Source of the DNA: Cytospora piceicola
Taxonomy: Eukaryota; Ascomycota; Sordariomycetes; Diaporthales; Cytosporaceae
NCBI GenBank assembly: GCA_023375675.1
Contig: JALQBC010000063.1
Coordinates: 89,721-153,720, forward strand
Direction of reading: 5' to 3'
DNA: 64,000 nt
Position 1 is the first letter of the stretch. The number at the start of each line of letters is the position of its first letter. The position numbers and the translations under genes were made by a program. A model generated the notes under the pieces. The model was not told the origin of the DNA. It saw nothing but the letters and a program-made list of their open reading frames with translations, and made no database searches. Below, piece after piece: positions 1 through 11,349 of this stretch.

Positions 1-982
1 TTTAATTAAACGCTTTAAAGACGATAGTATTAATTACGTTAAAGCACTTCGACGGCCTTTTATTATAAAAATAGTAGCTAAAAAACGCTTTATATATATT
101 TATCTTTATATTTAAAAGCCTCTTTCCTTTTAAAAACGTATTATTTAATTAGATAAATTAACTATTGCTTAAAAAAATAATAATTATACGAAGTATATAT
201 AATACCGCCGAGTAAGTTAACTTACCCTTTTTACGCTAAGTCGATTTCTAATAACTACGATTTTTCTATAAAGTAAACGACTATTACCTTAAAACGTATA
301 ACTAAAAGCGAAGCTATTACGATATTCTTAAATATTTTAAAGCGTTTTTTTATTTAATAAACAGACTTTTCTTATACCTTTAATAAGAAATCCGAACTTT
401 ACTTATAACGGTATAAATTTAATATAAATACTTAAGCTTTATAAAGAAACTTTAAAAACTATTTATAAGCTTAAGTTTATTTTTTAATAAAATAATACTT
501 CTATTTATATAATACAGATTATAATAATATAGCTAAAGTAATTTTATAATAAAAATAGTATAGAATTACTTAATTACCTTTTTTATAGTTTTAACCTTAA
601 TTTAATCGAAAACGTATAAAAGTTACTTAAAAAAGAGATTAATAAAAGGTACTTCGAGCTTACTATCTTTAATATAAACTAAAACTTATATATAAAATTA
701 GTATAGGTAGCGATTAAAGTATAAAAAAAGATTAAATAAAGTATATTTCGAAAGCTAGCTTTAAATATACTATAACAACTTAAGGCTATTATTAAGGCCG
801 GAGGCTATTATATAAAATACTAAATAGTTATAATTTAAATACAATTAATTTATATAATTAAAAATCTAATTTGTTAGTAAATTGTATATAATTTAGAAGA
901 TCTGTTATATTTAAAAGTAGTTAAGTTAATACTATAATTTAATATAGTTTAGCTAGGATCGGTATTTTTGTCCACCGACTGT
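1..982 (+). mobile_element. Tc1/mariner element, copy A, RIP-degraded, cut by window edge
   Basis: Very AT-rich sequence that matches 5274-6253 in inverted orientation almost base for base. Its right end carries a terminal inverted repeat that reads TACAGTCGGTGGACAAAAAT on the minus strand: a TA target site followed by CAGT, as in Tc1/mariner elements. At about 593-650 (+) the frame reads NLIENV, a stop, then KLLKKEI. This is the conserved LNPIENVWK-LLK end of a DD34E-type transposase with Pro and Trp codons lost to C-to-T/G-to-A changes. No open frame survives. About 400 bp of the left end lies outside the window. Confidence 0.88.
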
Positions 983-2317
983 ACAAGCCCAGACTAGCTA
1001 CCTAGGTGCCTAGGCCTGGGTACCTATGTAGTTAGGTAGCGTACGCTAGAGCATTGGTCTGCCGAGCAAAGTGGGGCGTAATATCTACCTAGGTACCTAC
1101 TTAGGTAGGTACCCATTACCCTCTGCACCACAGTACGATCCGCGGCAATAGATAAGAACAGATATGTAATTATCAATCATCGATAAGCGAAGGTTGAACT
1201 TGGGTACATATCTGTCTATATACTTGCATACAGGTACTTAGGTAGGTATGTAGTCTACTCAAGTATGTATAAAAGTATCTATCTCTGCTATTGTGACATG
1301 TAGTCCAGTCTACCTAAAAACCTAGGTATGTATATGATATATACCTAAGTAAGTATACAGGCTTGCTTATACCGGAGTATAAACATTTCTGTCTAGTATA
1401 TACAGACATGCCTACCTACCTAGAGTGGGTAGTATCTCCGGAACCTGGGAACCTACGGACAGGTTAAAACACCAATGGTGTGCCCCCTCACCCGGTGCAA
1501 TTGGCCAACTACTGATCTTCCTCTCCCCCCCTTTTCCCTTCTTTTTGGAAACCGATTCATCAAATTGCTTTGATGAATTGGACGGATGGAAAGAAAGATG
1601 GGAATACTCTTGAATGCCCGAGCCGAGGCGTATACGATGGATGGGTGGATAAATTACCACAGTAACCTCACTGGCGACATATCGTGTCATGCCATGTCAT
1701 GCCATGTCAGTCCCGATGGATGATATCAACGACAGCCATCACCAGCAAGCACACCACAACAACAATATTGTACCCCCCTTTACATTCCCCTGATTACGTA
1801 GTGATCCTCTCACTTCTTCCTTCTTCCTCAGACTGACCGAACGACCGACTGACTCACCATTCTACCAACCAACCAACCAACCGACAAAGAATTGAGTTCT
1901 CCAGTCTTCTTTCTCGGACCACACGAGTGCGACCACCACCACGAACATTGATATGATACCATTGACCACGACCATTCATTGATCGTGAACCGGACTGCAC
2001 ACCTGCGACATTCTGCACCTCGCCGGACTCTACCATCTCATCGCTTCGCTCGGCGACCTTCTCGCGGTCCCGTTCCACAGCTCAACGCCCACGCCGCCCG
2101 GTTACACCTACTTACGCATGTCTTGATAAATTGCCGTGCCTGTGTCTCGCCCTATAGTTGATACTTGCCGTGCTTCCTCCCGCCTGTCGCTTGTCGGCCC
2201 TCGCCTCTTGCCTCTTGCCTCTTATTTGTCGTCCCGCATTTTGTGCTGCATCTGTGTTCCGGGGCCAGTCACTCCTCACTGTCGACGGTGGAACTGTCCC
2301 GGAAGTATAAGTCAATA
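983..2317. other. Intergenic / promoter region of the FAT1-type gene
   Basis: No convincing gene. It starts with a run of palindromic CCTAGG-containing motifs (about 1000-1110 and 1230-1420). It also holds a short direct repeat of ATGCCATGTC type (about 1684-1710). The last 500 bp become CT-rich, as in fungal core promoters and 5' leaders. Several short overlapping reading frames on both strands show no recognisable protein and look fortuitous. Confidence 0.6.
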
Positions 2318-4418
2318 ATGCCTGGTATGTCTGTTGAAAAGCGCCTCGCAGTACCCATATTCTCAACAATGCGTCACGAGGGCCATGGCTGCTAACGCTC
2401 TTCTCTTCTTGTTGTCGCAACCAGTCCCTCTCGCCGTCGTCGCCCCGGCTGCCGTCGCCGCAGCGGCATACATCAATGCCAAGGCTCAGTTATGGTACGA
2501 CTTGAGCCTGCTCGCCTGTGTAGTACCCATGGCGGTGGGCATGTTCTGGCGGGAGCGGCGTGGGGACCTCAGCCTCTTTTACGACCTTGAGTACTGGGCA
2601 AGTAAGTCGAAAACAGCAGACGCGCCGTTCTTGCGCTTTGGGAACAAGAGCTGGACCTATAGGCAAGGGCTCCACGAGGTCCTCCGCTACGGAACCTGGC
2701 TGCGGTCCAGGTTCGACCTCAAGAAGGGGGAAATCGTCGCCATGGATTTCACGAACTCCGAGGTCTTCGTTTTCGTGTGGCTGGGCCTCTGGAGTATTGG
2801 GGCCAAGCCGGCGTTCATCAACTACAACTTGACGGGCCACGCACTGGTGCACTGTGTGAGGGCAGCCACCACCAAGATCATGTTGATCGACCGTGCGGTG
2901 GCGCATCACGTGGACGACTCGGTGCGCAAGGAGCTGTCGGGCGTACGGCTTGAGGTATTCACACCGGAGTATGAAGAGGAGGTCCGGATGACGAAGCCTG
3001 TGAGGCTGCCGGATGAGGCCAGGAAGGAAGAGGGTCTACATAATATGGCGATCCTGATCTACACGTCCGGCACAACGGGGCTGCCCAAGGCTGCCGTTGT
3101 CAGCTGGGGCAAGGTCCATGCCGCAGGCGGTTTCTCGGCGAGGTTGATCAAGACGAGGCCCGGGGATGTTTTCTACACTGTGAGTCCACCCTGCTCGCCT
3201 GTTGTGTTCTTATTCTCCATTGGCACCAGCCGTATTTCTCTTGCTGATATTGAGGTCTAGTGCATGCCTCTCTACCACTCTTCCGGCTCCATACTCTGCT
3301 TTTCCAACGCTCTTTTGATGGGCGCTACCGTGGCGCTGGGGGCCAAGTTCTCCACACGCACCTTCTGGCAGGAAGTTCGCCAGCACGACGCTACCATGAT
3401 CCAATATGTGGGCGAAACACTTCGGTACCTACTCGCAGCACCGAGCGAGGTTGACCCCGAGACAGGGCGGGCTCTGGACAAGCAACACCGAGTACGTGTG
3501 GCGCTGGGGAACGGGCTACGTCCAGACGTTTGGAACCGCTTCAAGGAGCGGTTTGGCGTGGACTACGTTGCCGAATTCTACGGGGCCACCGAGGGCAGTT
3601 TTGCGACATGGAACCTGAGTCGAAACGACTTTGGGATGGGCGCCGTGGGAAGGAACGGTTGGCTGTATTTCATGATCGTGGGGTCCGGTACGGCCATAGT
3701 CGAGGTGGATTTCTCGACGGACCTGCCCTGCCGCGACCCCAAGACGGGCCTGTGCAGGGCTGCTAAACCGGGCGACCCGGGCGAGTTCTTGTTTCGCCTG
3801 CCGGAGAAGGACCTGGAGCGAAGGTTCCAGGGGTATTACGGCGACCAGGCGGCGACACACGGGAAGATCTTGCGGGATGTTATCAAGAAGGGAGACTCGT
3901 GGTTCCGCACGGGCGACGTCATGCGGTGGGATACCGAGGGAAGACTGTACTTTCATGACAGGATTGGTGACACGTTCCGATGGAAGAGCGAGAACGTGTC
4001 GACAGCAGAAGTGTCGCAGGTACTCGGGCTGCACCCGGCGGTCGACGAGGCGAATGTCTACGGCGTGCAGCTCCCGCATCACGACGGAAGGGCGGGCTGT
4101 GTGGCGCTGATCCTCAACAACAGCAACATCAACGGCCTCGAGCCGGTTGGGACCAGTGCCGAGTTGCTGAACAGCCTGGCGGCGCATGTCCACGAAGGTC
4201 TCCCGAAATACGCAGCACCCGTCTTCCTGAGGATCACGAGACCAGGCAGGATGCAGACGACTGGGACGAACAAGCAGCAGAAGCATGATCTGCGGACAGA
4301 GGGGGTGGACCCTGACAAGACGGGCGGCGACGAGGTATTTTGGTTACAGCAGGGGAGATACGTGCCGTTCACAAAGACGGACTGGGATGGGTTATATGGT
4401 GGCAGGGTGAAACTGTGA
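2318..4418 (+). CDS. FAT1: Very-long-chain acyl-CoA synthetase / fatty acid transporter (FAT1/FATP family)
   Basis: Three exons: 2318-2324, 2425-3179 and 3261-4418, giving 639 aa. The start codon is followed after 7 nt by intron 1 (GTATGT donor, GCTAAC branch point at 2391, CCAG acceptor), so the protein begins MPVPLAVVAPAAV. Intron 2 is 81 nt. Residues about 212-222 (YTSGTTGLPKAA) are the AMP-binding P-loop of adenylate-forming enzymes. About residue 487 on (DTFRWKSENVSTAEV) is the VLACS/FATP signature. The protein ends in VKL, compatible with a weak PTS1 peroxisomal signal like the IKL of yeast Fat1. The family activates very-long-chain fatty acids with ATP and CoA at peroxisome, ER or lipid-droplet membranes and supports fatty acid import. 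The hydrophobic N-terminus fits membrane anchoring. The gene is intact and GC-balanced although bracketed by inverted transposon copies. An alternative start at 2385 would read through intron 1 but is less likely. Confidence 0.9.
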
Positions 4419-5273
4419 ATCTATTAACCCAGAAACAGACCGGCTTGTTGATCAAACAGTGCACCAGAGATTTGGAAGCAATGGACCATATGGAGTTTCT
4501 TTCTGTTCACTGGTGGTTGGCCTTGGGGCTTGAGAAGGGCCTGGTTACTTCAGTTAAGTACTTAAGTGTAGATCCGTATGGTGTTGTTGACTTTTGTTAG
4601 TTGACTATTTTCTTCTGATATGATGTGTGGAGGTTATTCGGAGGTAAGTATTTTACTTCATATACATGCATACACGTACGAAAGTAGACCACATGGCTTC
4701 TTACCTAGGTAGCTACACTGACAGATAGACAGATGGCGAAGGAAATAGATAAGTAGAACAGACATCAAATCGCGATGGTAGATACATATGTATGATGCTC
4801 CGGATGCGGAGGATTCATCATGCTGCAGGATTTAGAGCAAGAGGCAAAACTGACGAATCATTGAGCTCACCGATGGCGCCATTCCCATGACGGCTCCTCC
4901 ACTTGTGTCTCTCAGATTCCCCACGCTGACGGGATCGACAAGGAAAATGGAGGGGCATATTGGATGGAGCTTGGGAACCAGCTGTTTGGCCTCCTGATAG
5001 ACCAGTCAACGCCAGCCCAAGCATTTTGAATTTCACCATCAGCACGAGACTTTGCGTCTTCGGCGCTATTATAGGTACATTAGATCAAAATTAACTCAAT
5101 GAACGGGGCGCATCAATGATGCGGTAGGATAGCAGACTATCGAATCTGTTGGTGTGCACAGTGTGTTGCATAATGCTCCCGGGGGAGAGAGAGAGAGAGA
5201 GTTAACCTAGGGAGTTAGTCGTATACATGTACTTCACTTAGTATATACAACGAGAGGGGTCAACTGGTAGGTA
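4419..5273. other. Intergenic region between FAT1-type gene and Tc1 copy B
   Basis: No gene recognised. It contains a CCTAGG motif near 4705 and a short GA microsatellite at about 5187-5201. It ends with the TA target site (5272-5273) of the second Tc1/mariner copy. Confidence 0.5.
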
Positions 5274-6659
5274 CAGTCGATAGACAAAAATAACGATTCT
5301 ACTTAAACCACACCAAATCACAGTATTAACTTAACTACTTTTAAATATAACAGATCTTCTAAATTATATACAATTTACTAACAAATTAGATTTTTAGTTA
5401 TATAAATTAATCGTATTTAAATTATAACTATTTAGTATTTTATATAATAGCCCCCGGCCTTAATAATAGCCTTAAGTCGTTATAGTATATTTAAAGCTAG
5501 CTTTCGAAATATACTTTATTTAATCTTTTTTTATACTTTAATCGCTACCTATACTAATTTTATATATAAGTTTTAGTTTATATTAAAGATAGTAAGCTCG
5601 AAGTACCTTTTATTAATCTCTTTTTTAAGTAACTTTTATACGTTTTCGATTAGATTAAGGTTAAAACTATAAAAAAGGTAATTAAGTAATTCTATACTAT
5701 TTTTATTATAAAATTACTTTAGCTATATTATTATAATCCGTACTATATAAACAGAAGTATTATTTTATTAAAAAATAAACTTAAGCTTATAAATAGTTTT
5801 TAAAGTTTCTTTATAAAGCTCGAGTATTTATATTAAATTTATACCGTTATAAGTAAAGTTCGGATTTCTTATTAAAGGTATAAGAAAAGTCTGTTTATTA
5901 AATAAAAAAGCGCTTTAAAATATTTAAAAATATTATAATAGCTTCGCTTTTAGTTATACGTTTTAAAGTAATAGTCGTTTACCTTATATAAAAATCGTAG
6001 CTATTAGAAATCGGCTTAACGCGAAAAGGTAAATTAACTTATATAGCGATATTATATATACTTTATATAGTTACTGTCTCTTTAAGCGATAGTTAATTTA
6101 TTTAACTAAATAATACGTTTTTAAAAGGAAAAAGGCTTTCGGATATAAAAGCAAATATACGTAAGGCGCTTTATAGCTACTATTTCTATAATAAAAAGCC
6201 GTCGAAGTACTTTAATATAATTAATACTATTAACTTTAAAACGTTTAATTAAAGTCTTCTTATAGTACGTTAAACAGGCTTTTCTAATTAAGTTTTAAAG
6301 GTAAATAAAAGATTATCTTTCGATAATATCGAAAACCTGTTTAAGTTAATCGTTAGTAATTTTTTTAAGTACGTTATAGCCGAGAGAAGATTACGCCTTA
6401 ATCTAGATATTATAATAAGTAACGATTCTAAATAAAAAGCTTATAAGAACGTTGTATTTCGTAAAAAGGACTTGCTTAGTCTAGCTTAAATAATATTCTA
6501 TAATAATTTTAGTCTTTATATAAGGTGAATAGTGTTATTTAAAGCGACGAGGTTATAGCGATACTATCGTAATTATAGTTATAAAAGGGAAAGTTAAAAA
6601 GAGGGTGCGAGATTAGCGCGAAAAATCGCGTTAGAATCGTTATTTTTATCGACCTACTA
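5274..6659 (-). mobile_element. Tc1/mariner element, copy B, complete but RIP-degraded
   Basis: 1,386-bp element with TA duplications on both sides (5272-5273 and 6660-6661). The left end reads CAGTCGATAGACAAAAATAA. The right end, on the minus strand, reads TAGTAGGTCGATAAAAATAA. The interior is extremely AT-rich. The minus strand carries the same stop-riddled transposase relic as copy A, including the LNPIENVWK region. It is in inverted orientation relative to copy A, so the FAT1-type gene sits between two mirror-image copies. It cannot encode an active transposase. Confidence 0.9.
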
Positions 6660-6661
6660 TA

Positions 6662-7365
6662 TGATACATGGACATCGATGGCTTAGATTCCTGCTCAAGT
6701 AGCTACCTAGGTAGCTACCTAGGCAGGTATGTATCTATCTATCTATGTACTTTACTAATCCGCCATTTAACCCCTCTCTCCAAGGACTCCCTTTCCGGAT
6801 CATATGGACGATCGCCAGTGAGAATATGCCCACTTCTGTCTGGTCCACTCGTGCCACTCAAAACAGATAGGAACAAGACGACGTTTATTCTCCCCTTTCA
6901 AGGTTGCATGTGGTCCCGACTGAACGGAACGCACGCTGAATACCTAGCCCACGCCATGTGCTACACACGCACGCGCGCCATAATCGGTCATATCACAGCA
7001 GTGCATCAGTGCATCAGTGCATCAGCGCATCAGTGCAAGCAAGGGAAGCCCCGCCTCCACCGTCACGGCAGCTCGTGGTGGGCTCGTGGAAAAGTACTTA
7101 CTTTACTGTAGAATGGTAGTGGTCTTGGAAGGTGTAGTGTGGTAAATACCTAGGTAGGCTCTAGTATATGAAGACACGGTCCCCATGTGCCCCTCCTCCT
7201 CTCCTCCACCTCCTCCTTCCCTTCCCTTTCCTTCCCATCCCATCTCTCTCCAGTCTGAACCAAACATCACTTCGACTTGTTTGTTGTATTTCCCCAACAT
7301 TCGTCCATCTATATCCTCTTATTATTTAATACTCTAGATACATATCCCAATTCCCTACTCACACA
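6662..7365. promoter_or_regulatory. Upstream region of the peroxiredoxin gene
   Basis: About 700 bp without a supported gene. It has CCTAGG motifs at about 6702-6722 and 7149-7155. A five-fold GTGCATCA-type direct repeat lies at about 6999-7036. A strongly CT-rich tract (about 7192-7255) lies just before the coding start, typical of fungal promoters and leaders. Confidence 0.5.
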
Positions 7366-8346
7366 ATGGCCGAACAGCGTGCTGCTCCGTAAGTCGGCGT
7401 CATCCCAATATCCCTCTATTGCTTACCGCCATATACTCTTTTCCTACCTGCCTCCCAGCCAGTGCATGGTTACGGAGGGGGGCAACGGGCAGCTCCTCAG
7501 CCAACTAGAAGCCACCTAACCTGCCTGACCTGACCGTCTGACTGACATATCGTGTCCTCTCACAGCCTCCGCCTGGGCACCGTCGCCCCCAACTTCAAGG
7601 CCGACACCACCAAGGGCCCCATCGACCTGCACGAGTACATTGGCGATGGCTGGCTTGTCTTCTTCTCCCACCCCGAGGACTTCACCCCCGTGTGTACCAC
7701 CGAGCTGGGCGAGATGGCCCGCCTCGAGCCCGAGTTCAACAAGCGCGGCGTCAAGCTGCTGGGCCTGAGCGCCAACACCGTCGACAGCCACGAGGGTTGG
7801 GCCAGCGATATCAAGGAGATCAGCGGCAACACCCTGAATTTCCCCATCGTTGCCGACAAGGAGAGGAAGGTTGCCTACCTCTATGACATGTAAGCCACTT
7901 TCCCTCGCCTTCCCCCTCTTCCCTCCTCCTTCTCCTTTTTGTGGGATCGTTTCGCATAGCGGTACTCCTGTTTACTGACGCATGCCACGGTGGCGTTTTC
8001 CAGGCTCGACTACCAAGACACCACCAACGTCGACGAGAAGGGCGTCGCGTTCACCATCCGCTCTGTCTTCGTCGTCGACCCCAAGAAGACCATCCGCACC
8101 ATCCTGTCCTATCCGGCCTCCACTGGTCGCAACAGCGCCGAGATCCTGCGTATCGTCGACTCCCTGCAGACCGGCGACAAGAACAGGATCACAACCCCCG
8201 TCAACTGGGTTCCCGGTGACGATGTGATCGTCCACCCCTCCGTCAAGAACGAGCAGGCCAAGGAACTGTTCCCCGACTTCCGCATCGTCAAGCCATACCT
8301 GCGATTCACCCCCCTGGCGAAGGAGAAGGCTACCGCTGGGAAATAA
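7366..8346 (+). CDS. 1-Cys peroxiredoxin (Prx6/AhpC-TSA family)
   Basis: Three exons: 7366-7388, 7566-7889 and 8004-8346, giving 229 aa. Both introns have GTAAG-type donors and CAG acceptors, and the frame is kept at each junction. The thioredoxin-fold peroxidase motif PVCTTE carries the peroxidatic cysteine, Cys51. No other cysteine occurs in the protein, so it is a 1-Cys enzyme of the Prx6/yeast Prx1 class, whose usual length is about 220-260 aa. The C-terminal extension after residue 150 (TTPVNWVPGDD) is typical of this class. It should reduce hydrogen peroxide and alkyl hydroperoxides using thioredoxin, glutathione or another reductant. No clear mitochondrial presequence is present (MAEQRAAPLRLG), so a cytosolic location is inferred. 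Confidence 0.93.
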
Positions 8347-8753
8347 GCAGTTCGAGGCAGACAACTCTTAGTCGAATCGTGTCAGGAACGTGGGCTGCTT
8401 CGATGTAGATCGCAGTCAAAAAAGCTTCTGGGAACTGTCTCGTTGACGCTTTGGAGCCACACCTCTCACACCCGGGGACTTGCAAGAGTAGTATTTAATC
8501 AGAAGCAAAATGAAAAGACATTGTGCGTACCACTTGGGACATCACAGGCGCATTGTGAGGACCACTTGAGTCTCGCCCACGTTATACTAGCCTCGAGGCT
8601 TGAAAGTGGACATGCCATCGATGACCTTCCCCCCCTTTTCACCCCTCCTTCCCCCGGATGGAGACGCCCATAAGGGCACGTGGGTGACAAAACGGGCATA
8701 TACGGCACCACGTCAGCCGTGTCCAGGCCTACAAATGTCTGTCAAAGAGGAAC
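8347..8753. other. 3' flank of the peroxiredoxin gene
   Basis: No gene seen. This GC-balanced sequence ends at the 8-bp target duplication of the Mutator-like element. Confidence 0.4.
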
Positions 8754-8919
8754 AGGAATAGCGGTCTGTCTAAAAAAATAGGCTGCTATCGCTAGATATA
8801 TAGGTCTCTAACCGCTTCGGGTAAGCGGCCACCCGGTAGCCAACTGCTAGCCAGCCGACAGGCTAGCTATTGTGCGGCACTAGCCGGCTAAGCTAGCCGC
8901 TATATAAATCTGGGTGTTA

Positions 8920-9800
8920 ACTACTTAACTTTACGATGCCTTTAACCTACGAGAAAAAATCGTAAAATATATACGGCTTTAGAATTTTATAGTATACGAC
9001 GAGGCGAATCGAATGAATTAGTCTACGGCCTGTAAAGTGCCTGTTTAAATAAGATGTATAGTACCGGCGTAGTATAGACTGTCGCTTTACACGTATACGG
9101 TATTAACCGTACCCGGGTGCTTATTAAACAGCCTAACTTTACGATACCTTTAATCTATAAGGAAATTTTAGTTCTATTACGCGATAGTACTGTTTAAAAG
9201 CCTTTAATCAGGAGAATAGAATAAATAAGTTTACAGCCTTTAGAGATCCCGCGTAGTTAAGGAATCTAATAATATACCTAAGCCTTATATGTAATAGTAA
9301 ACCCGGGCTTTATATAAGTAGCACTGTTAATAGCCCTGCTAACAGCCCCGCTAAACGGTTAACTTTACGATACCTTTAACCTATAAATATAATATAGATT
9401 AGGTATATACTTATATTATTCGAAAGCCCTGATTTAAGAGATTTAAATATAGTAAATTACGGTTTATATAGTATCGTTATAGGCTAGTAACGTAGTAGTA
9501 AATATAGCGGTATCGTAACCCTTATATACTTAGTACTACTAATAACCCTGCTAACTACTTAACTAACCTATAAACTGCCTAACTTTATAATGCTTATAAC
9601 CTACGAATAAATTTTATTTCTGTTAGATAATAGTATCGTTTAATAGCCCTGGTTAAGGAGGATTGATTAAGTCGGTTTTATATAGAAATAGATATAGTTG
9701 TAGCTGTTAAATTAGAGTACGATGTAAAGTGTTATAGTATCGTGAGATCTAGCCGTTAACTACCTAAGTTTACGATGCCTTTAACGTACTAAAACAAATC
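8920..9800. repeat. Five subterminal repeats of about 210 bp inside the MULE
   Basis: The core AACTTTACGATRCCTTTAAC recurs, with decay, near 8927, 9135, 9361, 9580 and 9766, that is every 186-226 bp. Surrounding segments are also loosely repeated. Subterminal repeats of this kind often bind transposase. That role is an inference here. Confidence 0.7.
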
Positions 9801-10469
9801 ATATAAGGTGGGCGATAGTATCGTTATATAGCTTGGAACGAAGGTAATTAAATAAATCGGTTTAATTGCTATAGAATGTTTGTAATTACTATTAAATTTA
9901 GTATAAAACAGGATTTCCGGCAGTATTTAAACCCGGTCGGACTAAAAAAAAAATTTAGAGGTGTATAGCCTAGGTACGTCGAGGGCTGTTTCTGGCTTAA
10001 ATACGAGATTTCTCGGGTTAAATCGATTTAAATCGATCTAACCTAGTCTCGAGTATTTAGGCTAGATAGCCTAAGGGTATAGAGATTAGTTAGGCTAAAA
10101 GCGACTATTTAGCACGTAGCTAGTGGCTTGTTTTATATATACCGCTAGTTTTTATAGCTTAAAACTATAGCCGATAGGACGAAGTTATCGCGACCTCGCT
10201 GTCAAGGAGATTAACGTCTAACTATAGTGTTTCCCTCCTCTTACCACGCTACCGTGCTATCGTGCCTTTCTCCTTTCCTAGCCTGTTATTTTCTCTTTCT
10301 TATTACGTTATTATGCCTGCTACTATCGGTATTCGCGTATAAAGGTTCGTAGGATTTATATTACTGTCTTTCTCGTTAGTATTTATAAGAATATCTCGGC
10401 TTAGCTAGGGTAAGGGGTAAAAGGGGTAGGATAATAGGAGGGAAAACGTACCGCGGGAAAGATCTTCTG

Positions 10470-10632
10470 CGATATTTTGTAGCCGTCGCTGTTCGAAGGG
10501 AGTAGCCGGCGCTGCTATTCTGCAGCTGTCGTTATTCGAAGGCCGCCGCTGCTCTTTTATAGCCGGCGCTGTTCGATATAAGTAGCCGCCGTTGCTATTT
10601 TATAGCCGGCGCTGTTCGATGTAATGACTTTC
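10470..10632. repeat. GC-rich minisatellite inside the MULE
   Basis: Imperfect tandem units of TAGCCGGCGCTGTTCGA type, roughly 18-40 bp each, including variants with GCCGCCGCTG. It stands out against the AT-rich surroundings. Confidence 0.65.
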
Positions 10633-11349
10633 GAGAGACCTTCTCTCTTTTTTTAAGGTAGGGCCTTTAAAACCCCCCCCTCTTTTTTAAAGGTAGGGCT
10701 TTTAGGTAGGCCCTTACTATAGTGAACTCGGTGGCCTTATGCTATATAGCCTGCGGGGTTAAGAACTAGGTGGTTTTTAGTGCTAGAAATATAGTTCCGG
10801 GCCCTTTACCTACCGTTTCAGGGGTGGCGGTATCGAGGGTATCGCTAGCGATAAGATTAGCGGTAAATATATAGGTAAGGACGGTTAATATAACTACTGC
10901 GTAGGCGGGAAGGTATGCTGCTGTATAGAGGTTATCTAGCCTTATATTTATAGTATCTAGGCTAGTATTTCCTAGTTTTATTTAAAAACGGCTATTAACC
11001 TTAGGTCTAACGATACTATAGCCCCTTTTCCCTTACCTTTTCCCCTGCCTCTCGTACTAAAACCCTTTTTTTATACCGGCTTTGTTACTCGACTAGTAGC
11101 TGCTGTAATAAATACTAACCTTTACGAGGTATTTAACGATAGGGGTAGCTGTAAGCTGCCGAGGGGGTTAGTAGCCTAACTGTTTAGCCGTTATTAAGTA
11201 GCCTAGGAGAGAAATATAGCCCCGGCTTTATCGCGAGAAGGCTTTCGAGTAGTAGAATCGTTAAGGGGGTCGTTAAAGGGGTTGTTAAGATAAGTAGCTA
11301 AAAAGTCGATATCGTAGTTGTTAAGGATTACTTCTAGACTTTAGCGAAG

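Noticed and set aside
3516..4286. A 256-aa minus-strand frame inside the FAT1-type gene
   Set aside because: Antisense shadow of a GC-rich coding exon with no recognisable domain.
6999..7036. Short regular direct repeats that could suggest a CRISPR-like array
   Set aside because: Units are adjacent with no unique spacers, and the genome is fungal. It is a simple tandem repeat.
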